From Archaeoglobus_B sp964471215 (GTDB lineage: Archaea; Halobacteriota; Archaeoglobi; Archaeoglobales; Archaeoglobaceae): a stretch of DNA of 37,966 bases. The stretch lies in contig CAYYFC010000013.1 in NCBI GenBank assembly GCA_964471215.1, positions 1 to 37,966 of the forward strand, written 5' to 3'. Made by a program: the position numbers and the translations under genes. This document shows positions 8,350-17,121 of the stretch, piece by piece (positions within the stretch are counted from its first letter, which is position 1; each line of letters opens with the position of its first letter). Below the pieces are notes generated by a model that saw nothing but the letters and a program-made list of their open reading frames with translations, had not been told where the DNA came from and made no database searches.

Positions 8350-9444
8350 ATGTTATATATAGTTAGGTATTCTGAAATATTTCTGAAGTCTGAGTTCGTG
8401 AGGAAGAAATGGGAGAATGAGCTTATAAAGAACATAAAAAAGAGGATAAGTTGCAGGATAAGAAGGAATAGAGGAAGGATTTTTATAGAAACGGACGAAG
8501 ACGCTAGCGAAAAGCTGAAGAAGATCTTCGGTATCTCGTCATTTTCACCATGCCATCACTGCAAACTTGATGAATTAAATGATTTCATAGTTGAATTCTG
8601 CAAGAAAAGTCTTGAAAATGCAAGAACATTTGCCGTTAGGGTTAAAAGAGTAGGCGTTCACGATTTCACTTCCCAGCAGAAATCAGCTGAACTGGGCGAA
8701 TTGATCCTTAAGAAATTTCCGAATTTAAGGGTTGATCTGAAAAATCCGGATAAAACAATTTATGTTGAGATAAGAGAGAATGAATGCTACGTATTCGATG
8801 AGATAGTAAAGGGTCCTGGAGGTATTCCACTCGGAGTTGAGGGGAAAGTCGTGTCACTGTTTTCGGGCGGGATAGATTCTCCTGTAGCTGCATGGCTTAT
8901 GATGAAGAGAGGATGCACAGTCATACCGGTCTACTTCGATATAAGACCGTTTACGGATGAGAAATCGATAGAAAGAGTTAAACTCGTTGCTGGGGTAATG
9001 AGGGAATACGATCCGGATTTTGAACTCATCATAGTAGATCACGGTGACTTTCTGAGCAAACTGAACTCTTTTTTAAGTTCAAGAAGACTTGAAGGTTATA
9101 AATGCATATTTTGCAAGAGAAGAATGCTGAAGGTTGCCGAGAGTATTGCTCTGGAAAAAGATGCAAAGGGAATAGTTACGGGGGATTCTCTCGGCCAGGT
9201 GGCAAGTCAAACGCTTGAGAACCTAATGGTAATAGATAATGCATGCTCAATTCCTGTTTACAGACCGCTAATAGGATTTGATAAAATCGAAATAGAGGAG
9301 ATTGCAAGAAGAATTGGGACGTATGAATACTCAAAGATACAGGTGGAGTGCAAGGCAGTTCCGAAAAAGCCGAAAACAAAAGCTGACCTGGATTTCGTTT
9401 TGAAAATAGAAGAAGAATTTTACAAGGATTTACCGGACGAATAA
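8350..9444 (+). CDS. thiI: tRNA 4-thiouridine synthetase ThiI
   Basis: 364 aa. Domains: ferredoxin-like plus THUMP (about 1-165), then PP-loop ATP pyrophosphatase with FSGGIDSP (171-178). Makes s4U8 in tRNA and in some organisms supplies sulfur for thiazole. There is no C-terminal rhodanese domain; instead a CxxC (C252, C255, in KCIFCKRR) and a third cysteine (C334, QVECK) are present, the arrangement known in archaeal ThiI that uses an iron-sulfur cluster and sulfide instead of a persulfide relay. Its last 25 bases overlap cofE tail to tail. Confidence 0.93.
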   Translation: MLYIVRYSEIFLKSEFVRKKWENELIKNIKKRISCRIRRNRGRIFIETDEDASEKLKKIFGISSFSPCHHCKLDELNDFIVEFCKKSLENARTFAVRVKRVGVHDFTSQQKSAELGELILKKFPNLRVDLKNPDKTIYVEIRENECYVFDEIVKGPGGIPLGVEGKVVSLFSGGIDSPVAAWLMMKRGCTVIPVYFDIRPFTDEKSIERVKLVAGVMREYDPDFELIIVDHGDFLSKLNSFLSSRRLEGYKCIFCKRRMLKVAESIALEKDAKGIVTGDSLGQVASQTLENLMVIDNACSIPVYRPLIGFDKIEIEEIARRIGTYEYSKIQVECKAVPKKPKTKADLDFVLKIEEEFYKDLPDE

Positions 9445-10202
9445 TCCATAGTATCTCTGCAAATTCTCAGACATCTCCTTATTATGTCCTCCTCCTCACT
9501 CCTGTAAACGTCTCTCATACTACCTCTGTCTATTAAATCCGCCAAACCTCTGAAAACAACCACCGGAATTCCCCAATTCCCCTCACCCATCAGAAGGTTT
9601 GCGAATCCTGCGATTTCATCCACGACGCATTCTATCGTTATTTCAAGCTTATTGCCATACAAGTCCTCCTTTCCAATCCAATTCCTTATAGCCCTGACAC
9701 CCGATACCCCTACGGCAAATCCCACAACACCTCTCCTAAAGCATCTGCCACCTGTATCTGTTATTATCACACCTACCCTCTTACCGCATAGATCTTCTAT
9801 TCTCTTCCTAATCCTTTCTGCTGCTTCATCGGGATTTCTCAACGGGAGTACTACCTTACCCCTTTCAACGTTTGAAACGTCTACACCGGCATTTACGCAT
9901 ACGTTACCGGTCTTCGCCCTGACGAGCAGAAACGGATATTCCAGAAGTATTTCATCCGTCTCATCCAGAACCGCCTGAATGAATTCTGGATCTTTATTCA
10001 ATCTCTTCGCAATCTCAATTGCCTTCATATCCGGTTTATAGCTTTTTAAATCTGCAACCCTTCCCTCGGCCTTTGAAACTATTGTTGAGCATATGGAAAT
10101 TATATCCCCATCCTCTATTTCGAAGTTTTGAACTATGAGCTCGGCAATATCGTCCCCCTTCTTTATAAGCGGCAACCTAACAGGAAATATCTCCACCTTC
10201 AT
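9420..10202 (-). CDS. cofE: Coenzyme F420-0:L-glutamate ligase
   Basis: 260 aa with the start chosen here. Adds gamma-linked glutamates to F420-0, the last steps of F420 synthesis. Seen: KVEIFPVRLPLIKKGDD start, CSTIVSKAEGR, NVCVNAGVDVSN, VIITDTGGRCFRRGVVG and EIAGFANLLMGEGNWGIP, all diagnostic. ATG 10250 would add 16 residues not expected in the family and leave only six bases to rio1. ATG 10202 lies about 28 bp from the centre of the shared A/T box, so I prefer it. Its presence implies an F420-using organism. Confidence 0.94.
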   Translation of the reverse strand: MKVEIFPVRLPLIKKGDDIAELIVQNFEIEDGDIISICSTIVSKAEGRVADLKSYKPDMKAIEIAKRLNKDPEFIQAVLDETDEILLEYPFLLVRAKTGNVCVNAGVDVSNVERGKVVLPLRNPDEAAERIRKRIEDLCGKRVGVIITDTGGRCFRRGVVGFAVGVSGVRAIRNWIGKEDLYGNKLEITIECVVDEIAGFANLLMGEGNWGIPVVVFRGLADLIDRGSMRDVYRSEEEDIIRRCLRICRDTMDYSSGKSL

Positions 10203-10223
10203 CAACAGATCTCTCAACTCGTA

Positions 10224-10237
10224 AAGATTTATTAAAT
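10224..10237. promoter_or_regulatory. Bidirectional A/T box, cofE / rio1
   Basis: AAGATTTATTAAAT lies between cofE ATG 10202 (minus) and rio1 ATG 10257 (plus), about 27-28 bp from each. This supports the shorter cofE start. Confidence 0.5.
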
Positions 10238-10256
10238 CATCTCCAAACATGTCTAG

Positions 10257-11048
10257 ATGAAAGAAGATGAATTGAAGAGGATAGATGCATATCTCGATAA
10301 GCTAAGGATTAAGGAAAAGGGATTAGAAGACAGAAAGATCTATGCAGAGGTACTAGATTTGAGGACTCTTAAAGTCCTCTATAAGCTCTCTGCAAAGGGG
10401 TACATAAGAGCCTTAGGCGGCGTTATATCCACAGGGAAGGAGGCAAATGTATTCTATGCCGACGGATTTTTCGATGGGAGAGATGTACCAATGGCCGTAA
10501 AGATATACAGAACTAAGACTAGCGAGTTCTTCAGAATGGACGAATATCTTTTCGGCGACAAGAGGTTCGATCTGAGGAGAATTTCAAAAAAGGATCTGAT
10601 ATTTGTATGGACCGAGAAAGAGTACAGAAACCTTTTAAGGGCATACGAGGCAGGGGTAAATGTACCCAGACCTTACGTTTACTTTAAAAACATAATACTG
10701 ATGGAATTCCTGGGCGAGAATGAAGTTGCTGCACCAATTCTATCCGATATAGGTTCTGATTTGAAGGAGTTCGTAGACGTCGAAGAATTCTTCTATGAAG
10801 TAATTGAAAATCTGAAGAGGTTATACAGAAAGGCAGAGCTCGTTCACGCAGATTTAAGCGAGTACAACATAGTTCTCTTTAACGATAAACCGTATTTTAT
10901 AGATATGGGTCAAAGCGTTCTGATAGACCATCCGCTAGCGATGAAATACCTTGAGAGGGATATAAGAAATGTTGTCAGATTTTTTCTAAAATTCGGAATT
11001 AAAATTGATGCGCAAGATGTAATGGAAATCGTAATGTCGCGAGCTTAA
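10257..11048 (+). CDS. rio1: RIO1-type serine/threonine kinase/ATPase
   Basis: 263 aa, RIO1 family, which acts in late small-subunit ribosome maturation. Seen: Rio-specific glycine loop STGKEANVFYA (about 58-68), AVKIYRTKTSEF with the lysine, catalytic loop LVHADLSEYNIV and metal-binding FIDMGQSV. The flexible loop and hinge MEFLGENEVAAP are typical of Rio1. In most euryarchaea it is followed directly by the KH protein Pno1/Dim2; here an RHH-tnpB element of about 1.6 kb lies between them. Confidence 0.95.
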   Translation: MKEDELKRIDAYLDKLRIKEKGLEDRKIYAEVLDLRTLKVLYKLSAKGYIRALGGVISTGKEANVFYADGFFDGRDVPMAVKIYRTKTSEFFRMDEYLFGDKRFDLRRISKKDLIFVWTEKEYRNLLRAYEAGVNVPRPYVYFKNIILMEFLGENEVAAPILSDIGSDLKEFVDVEEFFYEVIENLKRLYRKAELVHADLSEYNIVLFNDKPYFIDMGQSVLIDHPLAMKYLERDIRNVVRFFLKFGIKIDAQDVMEIVMSRA

Positions 11049-11310
11049 GGTCTTCATAGTGTTAACCCGTTTTTGATTAACTGGGGTCTGGTAGATGTGT
11101 AAATTCATTCTAATTCATGGAAATACACACCAACCTTCATTCCCCATTTGCGATGGAGACCCGACTTACTCCGTCTTTTGACGGATTCATCGAATCTCCA
11201 TCGGGATTGTTCAACTGCTCCACCTCGCTTAGCTCATCGACTTCATTGCAGTTGAACTCATCTCCAAAAGTCATAAATACATTAGTGCATAAAAACCTTG
11301 TGGTGATGTT
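11049..11310. other. Structured left flank of RHH-tnpB element
   Basis: No convincing gene. Nested inverted repeats are present: CGATGGAGA (11151-11159) with TCTCCATCG (11195-11203), an inner CCGTC-TTTT-GACGG hairpin (11171-11184), and GTTCAACTGC (11209-11218) with its exact reverse complement GCAGTTGAAC (11248-11257). IS200/IS605 ends carry imperfect hairpins recognised by TnpA, so this could be an element end or a structured leader. A 45-codon minus-strand ORF (11274 to 11137, acidic) also crosses it and might explain the non-random sequence; I cannot decide. Confidence 0.45.
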
Positions 11311-11460
11311 ATGAGGTTTACTATAGAGGTAGACAATGAGTTAGGTAAAAGGTTCAGGAAAACTGTAGTTGATGTGAAAGGCAACAAGAAAGGTGCTGTA
11401 AAAGAAGCAATAAGGGAGGCAATTGAGTTATGGTTGAGCAAGTACGAGAAGCAAGAGTAG
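11311..11460 (+). CDS. RHH-type mini-protein (49 aa) overlapping tnpB
   Basis: Starts MRFTIEVDNELGKRF and ends LWLSKYEKQE. Same ribbon-helix-helix layout as the 46-aa protein at 952 and very similar to it through VKGNKKGAVKEAIREAIELWL. The last 31 bases overlap the start of tnpB on the same strand. GGGAGG near 11414-11419 inside this gene can serve as the tnpB ribosome binding site, so the two are probably translationally coupled. Likely an autorepressor of the element; the target site is not identified. Confidence 0.75.
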   Translation: MRFTIEVDNELGKRFRKTVVDVKGNKKGAVKEAIREAIELWLSKYEKQE

Positions 11461-12436
11461 ATTTCGCAACAATACATGGATTGTTAATTCCTAAAACGCA
11501 AGAAGATTATCTTAGACTTAATCTACTTTGTCATAGATTTAATGAAGCTGTAAATAAGGCAATAAGACTGCAATTGGATAGTGTTAAAAAGTCAGAAGGG
11601 GTTAAAGAATTGCGTAAAATCTTGAACAACTGGTGGTATGCAGTTTCAGCATGGGATTATGCCAAGATGCTGAAAGAAGGTTGTAAAGGAAATCCAAGAT
11701 ACATTCACGTTAAGTCAAAGTTCCTTATCAGCTATGCTAAATCAAATGAGCAAGGAAACAGAAATATCAAAGTTGATGATGAAACAGTTAAAATCAGAGA
11801 ATCATTCTCAAAGAGATGGTTAGATTTTAGACACGATTTCGGTGGAAGATTCATAAAGGCTGAGAAGTACACAGCTAAAGTAGTCTTTAAGAATGGCAGA
11901 ATTTACTTACATCTAAGCATTCCATTTGGACTATTTCAATACGGAGTTACATGTGGTAAGCTTATAGCATCGTTTGACTTAAACTCAGACAGAATAAACA
12001 TGGTTATCGTTGATAGAGAAGAAAGATTAGAGATGTTAAGGTTAAACACTTTCCAGAAGTTACTTCTCACGGATTCCCTAAAAACAAGGCTAAAGATATT
12101 AGGTTAAAGGCTTTAGCTGAATTGTTGAATTACGCATATTATCACAATGTAGGAATAGTTTTATTCGAAGATCTTGATAGAATTAAGAAGAAACAGTTCA
12201 CAAACAATCCTAAAGCCAATCGTAAAATTTCTAAGTTCGCAAAACATGAATTGCTACATTGCGGAGTTACTATGGCTCTAAAAAGAGGATTTAAGGTTTT
12301 TTTTGTTAATCCAACAAATACGAGTAAAATCGCTAAGCAAATCCACAGAAAATTGGGATTAGACATTCATTGCACTTCTGCCTATGTTTTAGCGCAAAGG
12401 TTTATAAATTTCTATAAAGTTCCTTCTGGAGTGTAA
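11430..12436 (+). pseudogene. tnpB: TnpB-related protein, one frameshift, no zinc ribbon
   Basis: Two reading frames join with a one-base shift near 12029 (…EERL then RDVKVKHFPEV). The joined product is about 335 aa. RuvC triad is present: aspartate in ASFDLNSDRINM, glutamate in LFEDLDRIKKK, final aspartate in GLDIHCTSAYVLAQR. The region between the glutamate and last aspartate (about 65 residues) contains no CxxC pairs, so the zinc ribbon of classical TnpB is absent. This matches the shorter TnpB-related subfamily, different from the copy at 1-901. No tnpA is nearby. The frameshift makes it a pseudogene unless it is a sequencing error or is translationally bypassed. Confidence 0.82.
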
Positions 12437-12694
12437 CGGCAAACTCTTTCTAAATGTTAATTGAAATTGAATCGGAAAATATTGCAAACCGTTCTCCCCT
12501 CAAGGTTGTTTAAGGAACATTCATTGAGGAGTTCTCCCTTTCGGGATAAACGGGACTCCGCACATCCTTGCACCCACATCTCGCCCTTCAAGGGCTTTCA
12601 GGTTCTTAAAACCAAATGTTCCTTTTTATATTTAAATGTTACTTAAATCTAAAACTGCGTCGAATCCTAAACTTAAAATATAATTCTAAAAGAC
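12437..12694. other. Structured right flank; candidate omega-RNA/right end of tnpB element
   Basis: No gene seen. A long stem AAGGAACATT (12512-12521) with AATGTTCCTT (12615-12624) encloses smaller hairpins: GGAGT near 12528 with ACTCC near 12552, an inner TCCC-TTTC-GGGA, and GCCCTT/AAGGGC near 12573-12587. The stretch is more G+C-rich than its surroundings. omega-RNAs come from the 3' region of tnpB genes, so this is a reasonable candidate scaffold or element end. TTAAAATATAA at 12673-12683 is a probable TATA box for the KH gene. Confidence 0.4.
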
Positions 12695-13237
12695 ATGATT
12701 TGGATGGAGATAGAAATGGTTGTACCGGAGGACAGAATCGGAGTTCTGATAGGTAAAGAAGGGGAGATAAAAGAAAGAATTGAAAAGGAGACAGGATGCA
12801 AGCTAAGAATAAACAGCAAGACTTGCGTCGTTAGGATAACGTGTGAAGATCCCGTGAATTTCTTAAGGGTACAGGATATAATAAAGGCTATAGCGCACGG
12901 ATTTAATCCGGACATAGCTCTAAAGCTTCTGAAGGATGAGATGATTGTATTAGATATACTCGATCTAACAGATTACATTCCCGAAAAGGCCTTACAGAGG
13001 GTTAAGGGAAGGATAATAGGAAAGGGTGGGAGTATGAGGAAGAGCATAGAAGAACTTTTAAACGTTAACATTTCCGTATACGGTAAAACGGTTGCGATAA
13101 TAGGAAATGCTGAAAACGTCTCAATTGCTAGAGAAGCCGTAATGATGCTTATAGAAGGTGCCCAGCACTCCACTGTTCAAAGATTCCTTGAGAGGAAGAG
13201 AAGGGATTTGAAGATGAGGGGTATGGAATGGTTTTAA
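12695..13237 (+). CDS. KH-domain ribosome biogenesis protein (Pno1/Dim2-like)
   Basis: 180 aa with two KH domains: first GxxG loop in VLIGKEGEIKERIEKETG, second in IIGKGGSMRKSIEELLN. The length and the C-terminal QRFLERKRRDLKMRG tail match the archaeal homologue of Pno1/Dim2, which binds the 3' end of 16S rRNA with Nob1 and Rio1. Normally it sits directly after rio1; here it has been separated by the tnpB element and seems to have its own TATA box. ATG 12704 (MEIEMVVPEDRIG) lies about 27 bp from that box and may be the true start. Confidence 0.9.
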   Translation: MIWMEIEMVVPEDRIGVLIGKEGEIKERIEKETGCKLRINSKTCVVRITCEDPVNFLRVQDIIKAIAHGFNPDIALKLLKDEMIVLDILDLTDYIPEKALQRVKGRIIGKGGSMRKSIEELLNVNISVYGKTVAIIGNAENVSIAREAVMMLIEGAQHSTVQRFLERKRRDLKMRGMEWF

Positions 13238-13240
13238 TCG

Positions 13241-14572
13241 TTAAACCTTCTTCATCTTTGAAATGAAGAAGCCAACGCAGTCGTGCATGTGAGGGAAAGT
13301 TCTGACGACCTTATCCCAGAAGGGAAATTCCTTACCTCTAAACTTCCTTATCCCTCTAACGCCTATCATATTTTTTACCTCTTCAATCTTAAAAAACCTA
13401 GAAGCAAAAAGTACGTTTTCTTCGTTTTCATCGAACGTTATAGAGCACGTGGAGTATACAAGTGTTCCGCCTTCCTTTAGGTTCCTGAACGCATTCTTGA
13501 TCATCGCCCTCTGAACCCTTATCGTACCCATGTACTTCCTTTCATCAAACCTCCACTTAATGCACGGGTAATTCCTGAAACTTCCGGTAGATGAGCATGG
13601 TGGATCTATTAAAACCCTGTCAACATCGCCTGCAAGAAATTTGGAACCATCTGCGATTTTATATTCGACATTTTTAACGTTAAGAACCTTCATCTTTGCC
13701 TTCATCCTTTCCATTCTCTCCCTTGAATTATCTACGGCTATTATCCTACCGCTGTTCTGCATGAACGCTGCAATGTGACTCGTTTTCAAACCGGGTGCCG
13801 CTGCTAGATCAAGTACAGTTTCATCGGGTTCGGGACTTAAAACATGGGCAACAAAGGATGAGGCCAGATCCTGAATCACGTAATATCCCTTTTTGTGCCA
13901 TTCTAGGACTGCTGGAGATTTCTCATATGATATAACCTTAAATACGTCGAATAGAGGTGTTTCAGATATCTCAACATTGTTTTTCTCGAGATATCTCCTA
14001 ACAGCTTCGACTGAGCTCTTCAATTCGTTTACCCTTATGTATATCGTTTGTTTCTCATTGTTAGCAGTCATGAGCTTCACTGCCTCCTCTTCACCTATCA
14101 GATCTATCGCGTATCTGACGAACCATTCCGGATGATAGTACTTCAGTGAGTAATACTTTATCCTGTTTCTTATCTTCTCCAGCTCATCCTCTAAACTTAT
14201 CTTTTCTGCTCTCCTGAGCACGGCGTTTGCAAGTGATGCATGTTTCTCATCAAACCTCTTCTTAACTATTCTGACAATCGAATCTGTTGCCAGTGCGGGA
14301 TGAACACCTTTAAAATGCATCTCGTAGATACCGATTCTTAAAAGGTTTTTAAAAAGAGGATCGAGATCCCTCTTACCTTTTAAACACATTTTTATTATAA
14401 AATCTATTATATTTTTCCTTTTCTCAGTTTCAAATACATAGGCGTGAATGCTACTCCTTATCTTGTAATCCAAATCGTCCCCGATACATCTCTTTAATGC
14501 CTCCTTTTCTGATAGATTCGTTTTATCTATTATGCTCAGAACTTCTGCAGCGATTTCCTGTGTATATATCAT
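13241..14572 (-). CDS. NusB-domain RNA (cytosine-C5) methyltransferase, NOL1/NOP2/Sun family
   Basis: 443 aa. N-terminal NusB-like helical domain (about 1-135) and C-terminal Rossmann methyltransferase, the RsmB-like architecture. Seen: AdoMet loop LDLAAAPGLKTSH (about 254-266; APGLKT where APGGKT is usual), DPPCSSTG (C326) and YSTCS (C376), the two cysteines of m5C enzymes that form the covalent adduct and release product. Target (rRNA or tRNA) is unknown. Faces the KH gene with a three-base gap. Confidence 0.92.
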   Translation of the reverse strand: MIYTQEIAAEVLSIIDKTNLSEKEALKRCIGDDLDYKIRSSIHAYVFETEKRKNIIDFIIKMCLKGKRDLDPLFKNLLRIGIYEMHFKGVHPALATDSIVRIVKKRFDEKHASLANAVLRRAEKISLEDELEKIRNRIKYYSLKYYHPEWFVRYAIDLIGEEEAVKLMTANNEKQTIYIRVNELKSSVEAVRRYLEKNNVEISETPLFDVFKVISYEKSPAVLEWHKKGYYVIQDLASSFVAHVLSPEPDETVLDLAAAPGLKTSHIAAFMQNSGRIIAVDNSRERMERMKAKMKVLNVKNVEYKIADGSKFLAGDVDRVLIDPPCSSTGSFRNYPCIKWRFDERKYMGTIRVQRAMIKNAFRNLKEGGTLVYSTCSITFDENEENVLFASRFFKIEEVKNMIGVRGIRKFRGKEFPFWDKVVRTFPHMHDCVGFFISKMKKV

Positions 14573-14614
14573 AATTATATCTTAATTTTGAATCTATTTA
14601 TTTATCTTTTTGTG

Positions 14615-14908
14615 CTACAGGATTACCATCTGGGCGTGCCAGCAATCACCTATTTTCAGGACGTTTTCCCTGCTTATAATCCCCATTTCTATCGCAAGCT
14701 CGACTGCCCTCTTCCCCGTTATATTTGCTATCGTTGCCATTCTCAACGCCTTCTTAACCTCTTCCTCGTTAACATCCCTTTCTCCATAAAAACTCTCCTT
14801 GACTTCTATCTTCAAATCACCTTCCCTGAAAGTTTTACCTATAAGTTCCGAATCGCATACTGCAACGAGTATTTCATTTCTGATCCTGTATATCTTCAAT
14901 CTAAACAT
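14615..14908 (-). CDS. DUF424 family protein
   Basis: 97 aa, starts MFRLKIYRIRNEILVAVCD, with the conserved block of ATIANITGKRAVELAIEMG and a C-terminal GDCWHAQMV. DUF424 proteins are small archaeal proteins of unknown function typically encoded next to aIF2-beta, as here, with an eight-base overlap. This suggests a role linked to translation initiation but does not prove it. Confidence 0.88.
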   Translation of the reverse strand: MFRLKIYRIRNEILVAVCDSELIGKTFREGDLKIEVKESFYGERDVNEEEVKKALRMATIANITGKRAVELAIEMGIISRENVLKIGDCWHAQMVIL

Positions 14909-15317
14909 TTAATCCCCTCGCCGGATACTTCGCACCGCATGCAAGACATCTTATCATTAAAATCCTCTCCTCCCTTATGAATTCCGTATCCGGAGCGTTA
15001 CATTCCCTACATATAACGTACCTCCTAACATAATCGTCTATTTCCCTCTGAATCTCTTCCTCCGTAAACTTACCCTGCAGAACGAGCCTTCCTGCCTCAA
15101 GGAATCCAGCCGTCCCCATAGCCCTTACCATATATTTAAAGAGATGATCCTCGCTTCTGTTCAATGCCTTTGCTATCTGTGAGAAATTCTTAATTATAGT
15201 CTTGTTACCTTCTCTTTGAGTTCTTACTCTTGGTATTTCAAATCTTTCACTTCTAACTATCTTCTTCTTTGGCAACTCGTTAAAAGCCCTTTCAAGCAAT
15301 TCTTCATAACTTTTCAT
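14901..15317 (-). CDS. Translation initiation factor aIF2 subunit beta
   Basis: 138 aa. Domain order: N-terminal helix (MKSYEELLERAFNELP), central aIF2beta/eIF5 alpha-beta domain with FSQIAKALNRSEDHLFKYMVRAMGTAG, and a C-terminal zinc ribbon CxxC (VICREC) and CxxC (RCLAC). It is part of the aIF2 heterotrimer delivering initiator tRNA. First gene of the DUF424 operon. Confidence 0.96.
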   Translation of the reverse strand: MKSYEELLERAFNELPKKKIVRSERFEIPRVRTQREGNKTIIKNFSQIAKALNRSEDHLFKYMVRAMGTAGFLEAGRLVLQGKFTEEEIQREIDDYVRRYVICRECNAPDTEFIREERILMIRCLACGAKYPARGLNV

Positions 15318-15480
15318 AGGATAAGTTTGTCACGCGAATAGATAAGCGTAACGCAGATTTAGTGTTCTTCGAAGAATTTAATAAAAAACATGCGATTTAA
15401 GGATCTGCTGATCGTTTAAATAATAATATTTATTTATATTTTCATGAGGTAACCTATGTAATGTCGTGTATCTGAAGTAA

Positions 15481-15491
15481 AGCTTTATAAC
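15481..15491 (+). promoter_or_regulatory. gatB TATA box
   Basis: AGCTTTATAA centred 25 bp before ATG 15511, so a leaderless message is likely. The rest of the 193-bp gap from 15318 shows only A/T-rich sequence with no clear RNA gene. Confidence 0.5.
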
Positions 15492-15510
15492 CCGATACAA
15501 ATTTTAATCT

Positions 15511-16935
15511 ATGGACGACGTAATGATCGGTTTAGAGGTTCACGTTCAACTAAATAAGCTTAAGACAAAGATGTTCTGCTCTTGTCCTCTTCACTATTAC
15601 GAGAGCGAACCGAACACACATGTATGTCCTGTCTGCCTAGGATTGCCCGGTGCAATGCCTGTTATAAACAAGGAAGCTGTGAAGGCTGCGATAAAAGTTG
15701 CTCTGGCATTGCACGCTGAGGTTCAGCCCTTCACGGTTTTTGATAGAAAGAACTATTTTTACCCAGATCTACCCAAGGGTTTTCAGATAAGTCAGTACGA
15801 CAGACCGCTTGCCCTCGGCGGATACGTAACGATCGAAACTGAGGAGGGTGAGAAGAAGATAACTCTGAGAAGAATTCACATGGAAGAAGATCCGGGAAAG
15901 CTTAGCTATAGAGGATCGATAACTACTGCCAAGTACTGTTTAATAGACTATAACAGATCAGGAGTTCCATTGCTTGAAATAGTAACAGAACCTGTTATGA
16001 GTTCACCAAAAGAGGCCAGACTCTTCCTGAATAAGCTGAGAATAATTTTGGAGTACTTGGATGTGTTCGATGGGAGTCTGGAAGGTGCTATGAGAGTTGA
16101 CGCGAACATATCGATTAAGGGAGGAGGAAGGGTAGAGATAAAGAACATATCATCGTTTAAGGGTGTTGAGAGAGCTTTAAACTATGAAATATCGAGACAG
16201 AAGAACTTACTGAGAATGGGAAAAAGGGTTGCAAGAGAAACAAGGCATTTCGATGAAGTCAATAATATAACTGTATCCTTGAGGACTAAGGAGGAAGAGC
16301 AGGACTACAGATACTTCCCCGAACCCGATTTAGTCCCGATATATACCGAAGAACTGATTAAGGAGGTAAAGGAAACCCTTCCAGAGATGCCTGAGGAGAA
16401 GAGGGAAAGACTGAAGAGACAGTATGGAATAGGCGATAACTTCGCAAAGGTTCTCATACTGGATAAGGTCATGGCCAATTACTTCGAAGAAGTAGCAAAG
16501 CACGTTGACGCAAAACTGGCAGCGAGCTGGATTGTCGATGTTTTAAGAGGGGAGCTGAATTATAGAGGAAAAGATTTCAGGTTTGCTTACGAGGTACTGA
16601 AACCCGAAGACTTTGCAAGACTTCTCAAGTATTTGAAGAGAGACATGATAACGGAAAAGGGAGCTGTTGAGGTTATAAGGACTAAGCTCGATTTTGGCGG
16701 TGAAATAGATGAAATAATAAGATCAAAGGGATTATTTGCTATAAGCAGGGAAGAAGTCGAGAGCATTTGCATGGATGTCATCAGGAGATGTAAAAAGGCT
16801 GTCGAGGATTACAGATCAGGTAAGAAACAGGCTCTGGATTTCTTGGTCGGACAGGTTATGAAGGCTACAAGAGGAAGAGCAAATCCGGCTGAAACTGCTC
16901 AGATATTGAAGAGGATGATAGAATACGGAAGTTGA
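15511..16935 (+). CDS. gatB: Asp/Glu-tRNA amidotransferase subunit B
   Basis: 474 aa GatB. Starts MDDVMIGLEVHVQLN; zinc site CSCPLHYYESEPNTHVCPVCLG; DRKNYFYPDLPKGFQISQYD and HMEEDPGKL, DYNRSGVPLLEIVTEP catalytic-cradle motifs; C-terminal helical YqeY-like tail ending FLVGQVMKATRGRANP. With GatA and GatC it converts Asp-tRNA(Asn) (and possibly Glu-tRNA(Gln), though archaea usually use GatDE). gatA and gatC are not adjacent. Confidence 0.95.
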   Translation: MDDVMIGLEVHVQLNKLKTKMFCSCPLHYYESEPNTHVCPVCLGLPGAMPVINKEAVKAAIKVALALHAEVQPFTVFDRKNYFYPDLPKGFQISQYDRPLALGGYVTIETEEGEKKITLRRIHMEEDPGKLSYRGSITTAKYCLIDYNRSGVPLLEIVTEPVMSSPKEARLFLNKLRIILEYLDVFDGSLEGAMRVDANISIKGGGRVEIKNISSFKGVERALNYEISRQKNLLRMGKRVARETRHFDEVNNITVSLRTKEEEQDYRYFPEPDLVPIYTEELIKEVKETLPEMPEEKRERLKRQYGIGDNFAKVLILDKVMANYFEEVAKHVDAKLAASWIVDVLRGELNYRGKDFRFAYEVLKPEDFARLLKYLKRDMITEKGAVEVIRTKLDFGGEIDEIIRSKGLFAISREEVESICMDVIRRCKKAVEDYRSGKKQALDFLVGQVMKATRGRANPAETAQILKRMIEYGS

Positions 16936-17121
16936 GCATACAATCCATCATTACGTTTTAAGCTTCGATTTAAAAACATCTCAGATTCTTTCACGAGTTT
17001 ATCATCGCAGCATATCTCTCAATTCCCCCGCCTTTAAACCCGTTGATTAACCGTTTAAGCTTTATCAGATTTGGGCTATAGCATTGCCATTTTAAATTGA
17101 AAAACATTTGAAAAATTATGA
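16936..17121. other. gatB-sRNA intergenic stretch, nothing recognised
   Basis: A/T-rich sequence downstream of gatB. No ORF or stable structure was seen apart from the H/ACA candidate that follows. Confidence 0.4.

Noticed and set aside
10203..10250. Sixteen extra residues on CofE from ATG 10250
   Set aside because: They leave six bases between divergent genes and do not fit the family start; ATG 10202 does.
11137..11274. Acidic 45-codon minus-strand ORF as a gene
   Set aside because: No recognised family or ribosome binding site, and it overlaps strong inverted repeats; mentioned only as an alternative explanation.
15430..15480. C/D box sRNA before gatB (ATGAGG and CTGA)
   Set aside because: C-like box is imperfect and the spacing to CTGA is too short; no C'/D' pair seen.
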